From NCBI GenBank assembly GCA_029881725.1, contig JAOUMB010000007.1:1-64000 (forward strand): a stretch of DNA of 64,000 nt, in the 5' to 3' direction. Positions 37,845-46,993 of the stretch are shown here, one piece after another; the stretch's first letter is position 1; each line of letters opens with the position of its first letter. The notes under the pieces are model-generated. The model was not told the origin of the DNA, did not search any database, and worked only from the letters and a program-made list of their open reading frames with translations. This DNA is from Nitrospirota bacterium. GTDB lineage: Bacteria > Nitrospirota > JACRHL01. The position numbers and the translations under genes were made by a program.

Positions 37845-40420
37845 CGACACCCCGCAAACCGGACGGGCGGGCACGCCGCCTGCGGGATGCCTTCAAGCTG
37901 CCGCTGCGGGTGGCGGTGCCGCTGGTGCTGCTGGTGTTCGCGGGGATCACCGGATTGTACGGGCTGCGCCACTACACCGACATCGCCTATCACCAGGTGG
38001 AGGAAATGTCCCTGCGCGGCCTTCGGGTGGACATGGACCGCCTGCAGGAAACCCTGGAATTTCTGCTGCGCGAGGGCAACCTGGAGCAGGTGAGCCACGA
38101 AATGACCGCGCTGGCTTCCGATACGGAACTGCTGGAGGGCTACCTGCTGGACGACTGGGGAGAGGTGGTGGCGGGCACCCGCCTGGACCGCAACGGGGTT
38201 TCCCTGGCGGAGATGCTGGGCAGTGCCCGGGAGGCGGACCGGGAGTTGCGCGCCGGTGTGGTGGAGCGGGCGCTGGACAGCCTGTCCGGGATTGTCTACG
38301 TGACCCCGGACGGCAGCCGTGTCGGCGGCGCCTATCCGGTGTTCTGGACGGCGGCGGCGAGCGAGTTGCGGCCGTCCCGGGTGGGGGTGCTGTTCATCGA
38401 GAAGGATCTCTCCGCCATCAAGGCGGCGGAGCGTGGCCGGGTGGAGAACCAGGTGTTGCGCACCAGCGCGTTTCTGGTGTTGCTGGCCGGCGGCCTGTGG
38501 CTGTTCTTCGACTATGCGGTCACCCGCCGGGTGGCGCGGCTGGTAGGTGCCACCAGCCGGCTGGCGCGGGGGGATCTTTCCGCCCGCACCGGCGTCAGCG
38601 GGAGGGACGAGATCGGCCGGGTGGCCATCGCCTTCGACCGCATGGCGGAGCAGCTTCAGCAAAGCCGCGATCAGTTGGTGGAGAGCGAGGCCCGCGTGCT
38701 GCTGCTGCTCGATTCCGCCGCCGAGGCGATTTTCGGACTGGATGCGGACGGCTACTGCACGTTCTGCAATCCGGCCTGTCTGCAGGCCCTGGGCCTGGAA
38801 CACGCGGGCCAGATGCTGGGCCGCAAGGTGCACGACCTGATGCATCACAGCCACATGGACGGCACCCCCCACCCGGAGGACGATTGCCGGATCCAGCAGG
38901 CCCTGCGCACCGGCCAGCCGGTGCATGTGGACGACGAGGTATTCTGGCGCGCCGATGGCACCGGCTTTCCGGTGGAGTACTGGTCGCACCCCATCCGCCG
39001 CCGGGGGCGGGCGATGGGCTCGGTGGTCACCTTCCTGGACATCACCAACCGCAAGCGCGCCGACGACGCCCTGCGCAAGGCGAAGCAGGAACTGGAACAG
39101 CGGGTGGAGGAACGCACCGGCGAACTGACCGATACCAACCGCCGCCTGACCGCCGAAATCGTCGAGCGCGAGCGGGTGGAACTGGCGCTGATGCAGGCCA
39201 AGGAGGAGGCGGAAACCGCCAACCAGGCCAAGAGCGAATTCCTGTCGCGCATGAGCCACGAACTGCGCACCCCCATGAACGCCATTCTCGGGTTCGCCCA
39301 GATTCTCGAATCGGACCCGTCCGAGCCGTTGTCCGACAACCAGTCGGAGAGCGTGAGCGAAATCCTGCGCGCCGGATATCACCTGCTGGAGTTGATCAAC
39401 GAGGTGCTGGACCTGTCCCGCATCGAGGCCGGGCGCATGGACATGTCCTTCGTTTCCATGCCGGTGGGGGAGGCGGTGTCCGAGGCGCTGCATCTGGTGG
39501 AGCCGCTTGCGGACCAGTTCCGGGTTTCCCTGTACGACCGCACCGGTGCGCTGGGGGAGGAGAACATCTGGGTGGATCCCACGCGCATGCGTCAGGTGCT
39601 GCTCAACCTGCTGTCCAATGCGGTCAAGTACAACCTGCCGGAGGGGACGGTGTCGGTGTATTGCGAGCGGCGCCCGGAGGGCATGCTGCGCGTCACCGTG
39701 GAAGACACCGGCGAAGGTATTGCCGAAAGCCAGCAGCGGCGCCTGTTCCAGCCGTTCACCCGGCTCACCGACGACTATACCCGGGTGGGTGGCACCGGCA
39801 TCGGCCTGACCATCACCCGCCGCCTGACCGAATTGATGTACGGCCACATCGGCTTCGAGAGCAGTGCCGGGGTGGGCTCCCGCTTTTTTGTGGACCTGCT
39901 GCTGGCGGATGCGCACCCCATGCCGGAGGGGCCCCTGCAGCCGGAGGCCGTGGACGGGGCCGAACCCGAAACGGTGACCGCAACCGGGACCGGTTCCGTG
40001 CCGACGGGGTCCGCCCCCACCTACAACGGGCGGCGTACCGTGCTGTATATCGAGGACAACCAGGCCAACATGGAACTGGTTCGGCGCATCCTGGAGCGGC
40101 GCGACGACCTGGAACTGGTGGCGGCGGACAGCGCCGGGGAAGGGCTGCGGGCCGCGCAGGCCCGGCGCCCGGACGTGGTGCTGCTGGACATCGGCCTGCC
40201 GGACCTGGACGGCTTCGAGGTATTGCGCAGGTTGCGCGCGGCCCAATCCACCCAGGACGTGCCGGTGCTGGCCTTCAGCGGCGACACCCTGCCGGAGGAC
40301 GTGGCGCGCGGCATGGAAGCCGGCTTTTTCCGCTACCTGCCCAAGCCCACCAGCATCGACGTGCTGCTGGAGGCCATCGACGAGGCCCTGGCGGTGAACG
40401 GCCCGCTCACCAGGGGCTGA
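37841..40420 (+). CDS. Hybrid sensor histidine kinase (HAMP-PAS-HisKA-HATPase-REC)
   Basis: FLSRMSHELRTPMNAILGFAQIL; N-box QVLLNLLSNAVKYN; GGTGIGLTI; REC VLYIEDNQANMELV...VVLLDIGLPDLDG. Confidence 0.94.
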   Translation: MTTPRKPDGRARRLRDAFKLPLRVAVPLVLLVFAGITGLYGLRHYTDIAYHQVEEMSLRGLRVDMDRLQETLEFLLREGNLEQVSHEMTALASDTELLEGYLLDDWGEVVAGTRLDRNGVSLAEMLGSAREADRELRAGVVERALDSLSGIVYVTPDGSRVGGAYPVFWTAAASELRPSRVGVLFIEKDLSAIKAAERGRVENQVLRTSAFLVLLAGGLWLFFDYAVTRRVARLVGATSRLARGDLSARTGVSGRDEIGRVAIAFDRMAEQLQQSRDQLVESEARVLLLLDSAAEAIFGLDADGYCTFCNPACLQALGLEHAGQMLGRKVHDLMHHSHMDGTPHPEDDCRIQQALRTGQPVHVDDEVFWRADGTGFPVEYWSHPIRRRGRAMGSVVTFLDITNRKRADDALRKAKQELEQRVEERTGELTDTNRRLTAEIVERERVELALMQAKEEAETANQAKSEFLSRMSHELRTPMNAILGFAQILESDPSEPLSDNQSESVSEILRAGYHLLELINEVLDLSRIEAGRMDMSFVSMPVGEAVSEALHLVEPLADQFRVSLYDRTGALGEENIWVDPTRMRQVLLNLLSNAVKYNLPEGTVSVYCERRPEGMLRVTVEDTGEGIAESQQRRLFQPFTRLTDDYTRVGGTGIGLTITRRLTELMYGHIGFESSAGVGSRFFVDLLLADAHPMPEGPLQPEAVDGAEPETVTATGTGSVPTGSAPTYNGRRTVLYIEDNQANMELVRRILERRDDLELVAADSAGEGLRAAQARRPDVVLLDIGLPDLDGFEVLRRLRAAQSTQDVPVLAFSGDTLPEDVARGMEAGFFRYLPKPTSIDVLLEAIDEALAVNGPLTRG

Positions 40421-41663
40421 TCAGCCGCGCCCGCTGCACGGGGCTCAGGGGCAGCGGACCCATGCCGGCGATGTCGGCGGTGACTTGGCGGCGCAGTGCG
40501 GGATTTCGGGCCAGCCCCTTGAAGCTGCGGTCGCGCAGCCACACCAGCAGCGGGTTTTTGGCATTCCAGAACAACACCAGTTCATCCCCCAGCGCGCGCA
40601 GGGCCTCCGCCTGCGGACGGCGTTGCCGTTCCCAGCGGTGCAGCCGCGCCGGGCTCGGGGCGTTCCCGGCCAACAGGTCGGGGGTGATCGCTTCCGCCAG
40701 CGCCTCCGCGTCCACCAGCGCCAGGTTGCGCCCCTGGGCCACGTGGGGGTTCACCGAATGGGCGGCGTCTCCCAGCAGGGCCGCGCCGGGTGCATACCAG
40801 CGGCCGGTGGAGACGCGGATGCACGGAAAAAACTCCAGTTCCCTCCAGCCGCCCACCGCAAGGGCCGCCTCCCCCAGGGGGGGATGGATGGCGCGCATGC
40901 GCTCCGCCAGCCAGCGGGTGTCCCCGGCGGCACGGCGCGCGGTGTATTGCGCCGGACTCAGCAGATAAAAGAAGTAGAGGGCGTCCTTCGACACCGGAAA
41001 CAGCCCCAGGATTTCCCCCCGGCCCAGGTAGTAGCAGCCGTCCCGGTTGAATCCGGCCGGGCGCGGCAGCAGGCCGGTCAGGTACCCCTCCGGATAGGTG
41101 ACCGTGCGGCCGCCCACGGGCAGTTCCCGGCGCACCCGCGAAAAGGCCCCGTCGGCCCCGGCCACGAAGCGGGCGGCCAGCGTGTGTTCCGCGCCGTCCA
41201 CGAGCACCCGCACCCCGGTCACCCGTTCCCCGTTCCGGCACAGGCCGGAGACCCGCGCTCCGGCGTGTAGCGACACGGTGGGCAGTGCGGTGGCCGCCTC
41301 GCGCAGCACCGTGTCCAGTTCCCCGGGCAGCAGCACCAGGGTGGTGGGGTGGGGGTGGTCCAGTTCGGAATAGTCGAAGGTGGCCAGCGGTCCGTGCCCG
41401 ATGCGCAAAAAGTGGTAGCGCACGGTTTCGGCGCAGGGGCGGGCGGCCAGGGTGTCCAGCAGCCCCATGCGGGCCAGCACCGCCAGCCCGTTGGGTTGCA
41501 GAATCTCGCCACGGGGCGCGGGGGCTGGCTCCGGCTGGCGCTCCAGCACGGTCACCGGAATGCCCCGGCGGCCCAGCAGCACCGCCACGGCCAGCCCGGC
41601 GGTGCCGCCGCCCACCACGGCCACGCCGGTGGTGTCAGGCAGGGGGCGGCTGGGGCTCATCAC
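40407..41663 (-). CDS. FAD-dependent monooxygenase, UbiH-like fold
   Basis: VAVVGGGTAGLAVAVLLGRRGIPVTVLERQ; ALLGDAAHSVNPHVAQGRNLALVDAEALAEAI; convergent 14-nt overlap with the kinase gene. Confidence 0.88.
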   Translation of the reverse strand: MMSPSRPLPDTTGVAVVGGGTAGLAVAVLLGRRGIPVTVLERQPEPAPAPRGEILQPNGLAVLARMGLLDTLAARPCAETVRYHFLRIGHGPLATFDYSELDHPHPTTLVLLPGELDTVLREAATALPTVSLHAGARVSGLCRNGERVTGVRVLVDGAEHTLAARFVAGADGAFSRVRRELPVGGRTVTYPEGYLTGLLPRPAGFNRDGCYYLGRGEILGLFPVSKDALYFFYLLSPAQYTARRAAGDTRWLAERMRAIHPPLGEAALAVGGWRELEFFPCIRVSTGRWYAPGAALLGDAAHSVNPHVAQGRNLALVDAEALAEAITPDLLAGNAPSPARLHRWERQRRPQAEALRALGDELVLFWNAKNPLLVWLRDRSFKGLARNPALRRQVTADIAGMGPLPLSPVQRARLISPW

Positions 41664-41683
41664 GGGGGGGGCGGCGGGCCGCG

Positions 41684-42502
41684 TTACCCGCTTTTCACGC
41701 AGCGGAAGCCCACGTCGTTGAGCCGCCCCTGGGGGGCCAGGAACAGGCGGAACGAGGCGCGGGAGTTGTTGGCCACCACATCCAGAAAGGCGGCCCGGTC
41801 GGGAAAGTGGCCGGGATTGGCCCAGGAGTTGCCGCGCAGCACCCGGTATTTTTCGCCGAATTTCTCATCTTTGAAGGGATTGCCCGGATACGGCTTGTAC
41901 CAGTCGGCGGTCCACTCCCACACGTTTCCGGCCAGGTCCTGAATGCCGTAGGGGCTGTCGCCACGCGGAAAACTGCCCACCGGCACGGTACCGTTGCGGG
42001 CCACGTTGGCGGCGTCCGGGTCGAAGTCGTTGCCCCAGGGATAGATGAGCCCGGAGGAGCCGCGGGCGGCCTTTTCCCATTCGGTTTCGGTGGGCAGCCG
42101 CTTTTTGCCGTCCCAGACGCAGAAATCCCGCGCCTCGAACCAGGTCACGTGGGTCACCGGGTGGGTCGCCAGATCGGCGGAGGGGGCGTTGCCCTTCCAG
42201 TGGGGTGGCGCCCGGTGGCCGGTGGCGGCCACGAATTCCGCGAAGCGTGCGTTGGTCACCTCGGTGCGGTCCATGTAGAAGCGCGGCAGCATCACCGAGC
42301 GCTCCGGCCGCTCCGCGTCGAACCAGGTGATCATCAGCCCCAGTTCCTCGGCGCGGCCTTCCGTGTCCACCACGTCGGTGCCCATCACGAACGGGCCGCC
42401 GGGTACCTCCACCATGCCGGCGGGCGGCTTTTTGCAGCCGGTGGCGGTCAGCAGGCACAGCACCAGGGTGAGGGGGAGCATGCCCTTAATGGCAGGGTTC
42501 AT
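41684..42502 (-). CDS. FGE-sulfatase domain lipoprotein 1 (lacks the CxxxxC pair)
   Basis: LLTATGC lipobox; [44 protein letters not shown]. Confidence 0.9.
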   Translation of the reverse strand: MNPAIKGMLPLTLVLCLLTATGCKKPPAGMVEVPGGPFVMGTDVVDTEGRAEELGLMITWFDAERPERSVMLPRFYMDRTEVTNARFAEFVAATGHRAPPHWKGNAPSADLATHPVTHVTWFEARDFCVWDGKKRLPTETEWEKAARGSSGLIYPWGNDFDPDAANVARNGTVPVGSFPRGDSPYGIQDLAGNVWEWTADWYKPYPGNPFKDEKFGEKYRVLRGNSWANPGHFPDRAAFLDVVANNSRASFRLFLAPQGRLNDVGFRCVKSG

Positions 42503-43509
42503 GGGCGGGCCTCCGGTGTTTCTGGGTTGGATGCGGCGGGGGCGTCGGCGGCGCAGCGGAAGCCGAAGGAACTGTTTTTGATTTTCGGGGTAAAGCGGCT
42601 GCGGTTGAAGCTGGGCGCGGACAGGCCGCAGCCGTAGCTCAGGCAGTCGTACCAGGAGCCGCCGCGCAGCACGCGGTTTTTTTCGCCGTAAAAATTGTTG
42701 GGGAACTCGTTGCCCGGATACGGCTGATACCAGCTGTCGGTCCACTCCCACACATTGCCGGACATGTCGAACAGGCCGTAGGGGCTTTTGCCGGAAGGGA
42801 ACGACCCCACCGGCATGGTGTGGCCCGGATCGTTCATCGAGGCCCACCGCTGGGGGGTGTTGGCGCGTTCGAGTTCAAAGTGGTTGCCCCACGGGAACAC
42901 GTTGCCGTCGGGGCCGCGCGCGGCCTTTTCCCATTCCAGCTCGTTGGGCAGGCGCTTGCCTTCCCAGCGGCAGAAGTCGTCCGCGTCGAACCAGCTGACG
43001 AACACCACCGGGTGCTCCTCCCGCCCCTCGGGGATCATGCCGTTCTTCCAGTGGCGGGGCGGGTTCACGGTTCCGCCGGAAGCGGTCACGTAGCGGCTGT
43101 AGCGGCGGTTGGTGACCTCGTACAGATCGATGTAGTAGGCGGGCAGTTCCACCACGTGTTCCGGGGTTTCGTCCAGGTTGCCCTCCCCCTCGGTGATCTC
43201 GCGCCCGTCGTTGCCGATGATGGCGGGGCCGGCGGGAATCCGCGCCATGTTGGACAGGTCGGGGCCGTGCACCGGGCCGGGGCGGGCGGGGCCGGCGTCC
43301 GCCGCGCGGGACAGGGGCGCCTCGTGGCTGCCCCCGTGGCATTCGGCGCACTCCCCCTGGGCCGGACGGACCGGGGTGGCGGCCCCGTCCGGGCCGTGGC
43401 AGGCGCCGCACGCCTCGGTGGACACCTCGGTGAACGGGGTGCCCGGCGGCAGCGCGGCGGCGGGGGCGGCCCACAACAGGGCGGCCATCAGGACGGCGAT
43501 GCGGCTCAT
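42499..43509 (-). CDS. Periplasmic di-CxxCH cytochrome region fused to an FGE-sulfatase domain (protein 2, keeps CxxxxC)
   Basis: Signal [24 protein letters not shown] and [70 protein letters not shown]. Confidence 0.9.
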   Translation of the reverse strand: MSRIAVLMAALLWAAPAAALPPGTPFTEVSTEACGACHGPDGAATPVRPAQGECAECHGGSHEAPLSRAADAGPARPGPVHGPDLSNMARIPAGPAIIGNDGREITEGEGNLDETPEHVVELPAYYIDLYEVTNRRYSRYVTASGGTVNPPRHWKNGMIPEGREEHPVVFVSWFDADDFCRWEGKRLPNELEWEKAARGPDGNVFPWGNHFELERANTPQRWASMNDPGHTMPVGSFPSGKSPYGLFDMSGNVWEWTDSWYQPYPGNEFPNNFYGEKNRVLRGGSWYDCLSYGCGLSAPSFNRSRFTPKIKNSSFGFRCAADAPAASNPETPEARP

Positions 43510-44348
43510 TGCGGCGTGCTCATCTCCACCGATTTGGCGCAGCGCACGCCGGAGTCGCGGAAGCGCCCCTTGGGGTCGAAGGAGAAGCGGTAGTTGGCGC
43601 GGGAGGTTTCGCGGATGACGATTTCCAGTTCATCCGGCGGAAAGTGGCCCGGCGAGCCGTAGGAGTTGCCGCGGATCACCTTGAAGCGTTTGCCGTAGTT
43701 TTCGGACTTGTGGGTGCTGCCCGGGTAGGGGGCGTACCAGTCGCGGGTCCATTCCCAGGCATTACCGATCATGTCCTGCACCCCGTAGGGGCTGGCTCCG
43801 GCGGGCAGGGAGCCCACTGGCAGCTTGCGTCCGCCCTCGGCGCCGGTGGCCACGTTGGCCCGGGATGCGTCGAACGTGTTGCCCCACGGGAACAGGTTGC
43901 CGTCCGGGCCGCGCGCGGCTTTTTCCCACTCGGCTTCCGACGGCAGGCGCTTGCCGAAGAACAGGCAGGCGAACTGGGCCTCGTACCAGTTCAGGCCGGT
44001 CACCGGCTCGTCGTTGGTGCCGTCCGGCGGGCGGTTGTCGTTCCAGCCGTGGGGCGGCGCCACCGGCAGGTCGGTGCCGTTGAGGAATTGCAGGTACTCC
44101 GCGTTGGTCATCTCGAACGTGTCGATGTAATAGGCGGGCAGTTCCACCGTGCGCCGGGGGGTGGCGTCCGAATACCAGGTGTAGGGCAGTCCGTGCTCCG
44201 AGGCTTCCCCTTCATCGGTTTTGTCGGTGCCCATCACGAAGGGGCCGGCGGGAACCAGCACCATGCCGGCGGGGGTGGCGTCGGCCATGCCGGAGGGGGT
44301 GGTGCATCCGGCCGCGAGCACACACAGGAGGGCTATCAATCGCTTCAT
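43506..44348 (-). CDS. FGE-sulfatase domain lipoprotein 3 (lacks the CxxxxC pair)
   Basis: [15 protein letters not shown] lipobox; [54 protein letters not shown]. Confidence 0.9.
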   Translation of the reverse strand: MKRLIALLCVLAAGCTTPSGMADATPAGMVLVPAGPFVMGTDKTDEGEASEHGLPYTWYSDATPRRTVELPAYYIDTFEMTNAEYLQFLNGTDLPVAPPHGWNDNRPPDGTNDEPVTGLNWYEAQFACLFFGKRLPSEAEWEKAARGPDGNLFPWGNTFDASRANVATGAEGGRKLPVGSLPAGASPYGVQDMIGNAWEWTRDWYAPYPGSTHKSENYGKRFKVIRGNSYGSPGHFPPDELEIVIRETSRANYRFSFDPKGRFRDSGVRCAKSVEMSTPQ

Positions 44349-45808
44349 TCGGAAAAACCGTACTCCTTCCAGCGCCGGGTGACCCGCTCGACGACCTCGT
44401 CGTCCATGCGGATCGGTCTGCCCCACTCCCGGTGGGTTTCCGGCGGCATTTTGTTGGTGGCGTCAATGCCCATTTTGCTGCCCAGCCCGGCCTCCGGGCT
44501 GGCGAAATCCAGATAGTCGATGGGGGTGTTTTCCACCAGCAGGGTGTCGCGGGCCGGGTCCACCCGGGTGGAAATGGCCCACATGACGTCGTCCCAGCTT
44601 TTCACATCGATGTCGTCGTCCACCACGATGATGAACTTGGTGTACATGAACTGGCGCAGCACGCTCCACAGGCCGAACAGGATCCGCTTGGCGTGGCCCG
44701 GGTACTGCTTTTTGATGGAGATCACCGCCATGCGGTAGCTGCACGCCTCCATGGGCAGGTGCAGGTCCACCACCTCCGGGAACTGCTGCTTTAACAGCGG
44801 CACGAACACGTCGTTGAGGGCCAGCCCGAGCATGGCCGGCTCGTCCGGCGGACGGCCGGTGTAGGTGCTCATGTAGATCGGGTTTTTGCGGTGGGTGATG
44901 GCGGTGGCGGTGAACACCGGGAATTTTTCCACCTGATTGTAGTACCCGGTGTGGTCCCCGTACGGCCCCTCGTCCGCGTGCTCGGTGAGGGACACGTGCC
45001 CCTCGATGACGATCTCCGCCGTGGCGGGCACCTGCAACGGCACGGTTTTGCAGTCCACCACCTCGATGCGCTTGCCCCGCAGCAGCCCGGCGAAGTGGTA
45101 TTCCGACAGGGAGTCCGGCACCGGCGTGACGGCGGCGATGGTGGTGGCCGGTTCGCAGCCGATGGCGATGGCCACCGGAATCGGCTCCGGCTTCTTCTCG
45201 CCCCATGACTTGTGGTCCAGCGCCCCGCCCCGGTGGGCCAGCCAGCGCATGATGGCGCGTTTTTCGTCCAGCACCTGCATGCGGTAGATGCCGATGTTGG
45301 TGCGTCCGCCGTCCGGCCCCTGGGTGACCACCAGCGGCCAGGTGATGAGCGGCGCCGGTTCCCCCGGCCAGCATCCCATAACCGGAATTCGGGACAGGTC
45401 GATGCGGTCGCCGGTGAGCACCACCTCCTGACAGGCGGCGCGGGACACGCTTTTGGGCGGCATGTTCATCATCGCCTTGACCATGGGCAGCTTGTCCATG
45501 GCGTCCTTCATCCCCTTGGGCGGCTCCGGCTGGCGCAGGGCGGCCAGCATCTCACCCACCCGGCGCAGGCCGCCCGGCTCGATCTCCAGCCCCATCTCGA
45601 TGCGCCGCACGGTGCCGAACAGGTTGATGAGCACCGGCTTGTCGTACCCCTTGGGGTTTTCGAACAACAGCGCCGGGCCCCCGGCGCGCAGCACCCGGTC
45701 GCCGATCTCGGTCATCTCCAGGTGCGGGTCCACCTCGGCCTTCACCCGGTGCAGTTCCCCTTCCTTCTCCAGCCGGGTGAGGAATTCGCGCAGGTCGGAA
45801 AACGGCAT
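44345..45808 (-). CDS. ubiD: UbiD-family (de)carboxylase, 4-hydroxy-3-polyprenylbenzoate decarboxylase-like
   Basis: [22 protein letters not shown]...; [39 protein letters not shown]. Confidence 0.93.
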   Translation of the reverse strand: MPFSDLREFLTRLEKEGELHRVKAEVDPHLEMTEIGDRVLRAGGPALLFENPKGYDKPVLINLFGTVRRIEMGLEIEPGGLRRVGEMLAALRQPEPPKGMKDAMDKLPMVKAMMNMPPKSVSRAACQEVVLTGDRIDLSRIPVMGCWPGEPAPLITWPLVVTQGPDGGRTNIGIYRMQVLDEKRAIMRWLAHRGGALDHKSWGEKKPEPIPVAIAIGCEPATTIAAVTPVPDSLSEYHFAGLLRGKRIEVVDCKTVPLQVPATAEIVIEGHVSLTEHADEGPYGDHTGYYNQVEKFPVFTATAITHRKNPIYMSTYTGRPPDEPAMLGLALNDVFVPLLKQQFPEVVDLHLPMEACSYRMAVISIKKQYPGHAKRILFGLWSVLRQFMYTKFIIVVDDDIDVKSWDDVMWAISTRVDPARDTLLVENTPIDYLDFASPEAGLGSKMGIDATNKMPPETHREWGRPIRMDDEVVERVTRRWKEYGFSE

Positions 45809-46704
45809 CAGGCGGCTCCCGTCGGGTTGAGATCCACCAGCAACGCGGCCAGCAGCGCCGCCCCCACCCACACGTGGGCCTTGAACAGCTCAAACGCCCG
45901 GGCGCGGTCCAGCCCCCGCCGCACTTGCGCCCCCTGCCACGCGCCGTAGGCCAGCACGCCGGTCAGCGAGGCGAACCACACCGCTCCGGCCCCGTGCAGC
46001 CAGCCGGCGATGCCCAGCAACAGACAGGTGGCGGCGATGCAGCCGATGACCCAGATCCAGGCGGCCGCACCGAACAGGATGGCGGAGGAGTTCACCCCCA
46101 CCTTGCGGTCGTCGTCGATGTCCTGAATGGCATAGATGGTGTCGTAGCCGATGGCCCAGAAGATGGTGGCGGCAAACAGCAGGGCGGGGGCCAGCGCCAC
46201 TTCGCGGGTGACCGCCGCCCAGGCCATGAAGGCCCCCCAGCCGAAGGCCATGCCCAGAAATGCCTGCGGCACCGATACGAAGCGCTTGGTGAACGGGTAC
46301 AGCACCGCGAGGCCGAGCCCGGCCCCGGAAAGCAGGATGGTGAGCCGGTTCAGGTGCAGGATCAGCAGCAGGCTGACGCCCACCAGCAGGGCGAACACCA
46401 CCAGCGCGGTGGCCACGCTCAGGCGGCCGTCGGCCAGCGGGCGGGTGCGGGTGCGCGCCACCAGCGGATCGATGCGCCGGTCGGCGATGTCGTTGATCAC
46501 GCACCCGGCGCTGCGCATCAGGAACGCGCCCACGGTGAAAATGGCCACCAGTTGCCAGTCCGGGCGACCGCCGGAAGCCAGGGTCAGCGCCCACAGGGAC
46601 GGCCACAGCAGCAGCAGGGTGCCGTACGGCTTGCCGACGCGCATCAGGTCGAGCACGGCACGCAACGTCTGCCGCACTCCCCGGGCGCGTCCGGGGGCTG
46701 GCAT
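45808..46704 (-). CDS. ubiA: UbiA-family prenyltransferase, 4-hydroxybenzoate polyprenyltransferase-like
   Basis: [73 protein letters not shown]. Confidence 0.95.
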   Translation of the reverse strand: MPAPGRARGVRQTLRAVLDLMRVGKPYGTLLLLWPSLWALTLASGGRPDWQLVAIFTVGAFLMRSAGCVINDIADRRIDPLVARTRTRPLADGRLSVATALVVFALLVGVSLLLILHLNRLTILLSGAGLGLAVLYPFTKRFVSVPQAFLGMAFGWGAFMAWAAVTREVALAPALLFAATIFWAIGYDTIYAIQDIDDDRKVGVNSSAILFGAAAWIWVIGCIAATCLLLGIAGWLHGAGAVWFASLTGVLAYGAWQGAQVRRGLDRARAFELFKAHVWVGAALLAALLVDLNPTGAA

Positions 46705-46993
46705 GGCACTGGAAGGGGTGGGATTCACGAGCGGATCACCAAGGCGGATCACAACCTGCGTATTAAAGGGAAAAAGGTCCGGAAAGGGTACGTTTCCGGC
46801 GTCCCGCGAGTCAAGGCACGGGGGGTGCGGGAGGGGCTTTTCAAATCGTTGAAAATCCCTGCTGACGCACGTTCGGAGTGGGGTTATATTGATCGCACCT
46901 TTCACCCCATGGAACCCTTATGCGGCAGCGGATCCCGATGACCTCTCACCACCCCTTCCGGGGCCGCCGCGGCGCGTCCCGTCCGGAGGCGGC

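Noticed and set aside
37769-40246. 825-aa minus-strand ORF antisense to the histidine kinase
   Set aside because: Shadow ORF of a clear HisKA/HATPase gene
41684-44348. Conventional sulfatase-maturation FGE genes
   Set aside because: No sulfatase gene in the window, and two of the three lack the active cysteines; a different role is more likely
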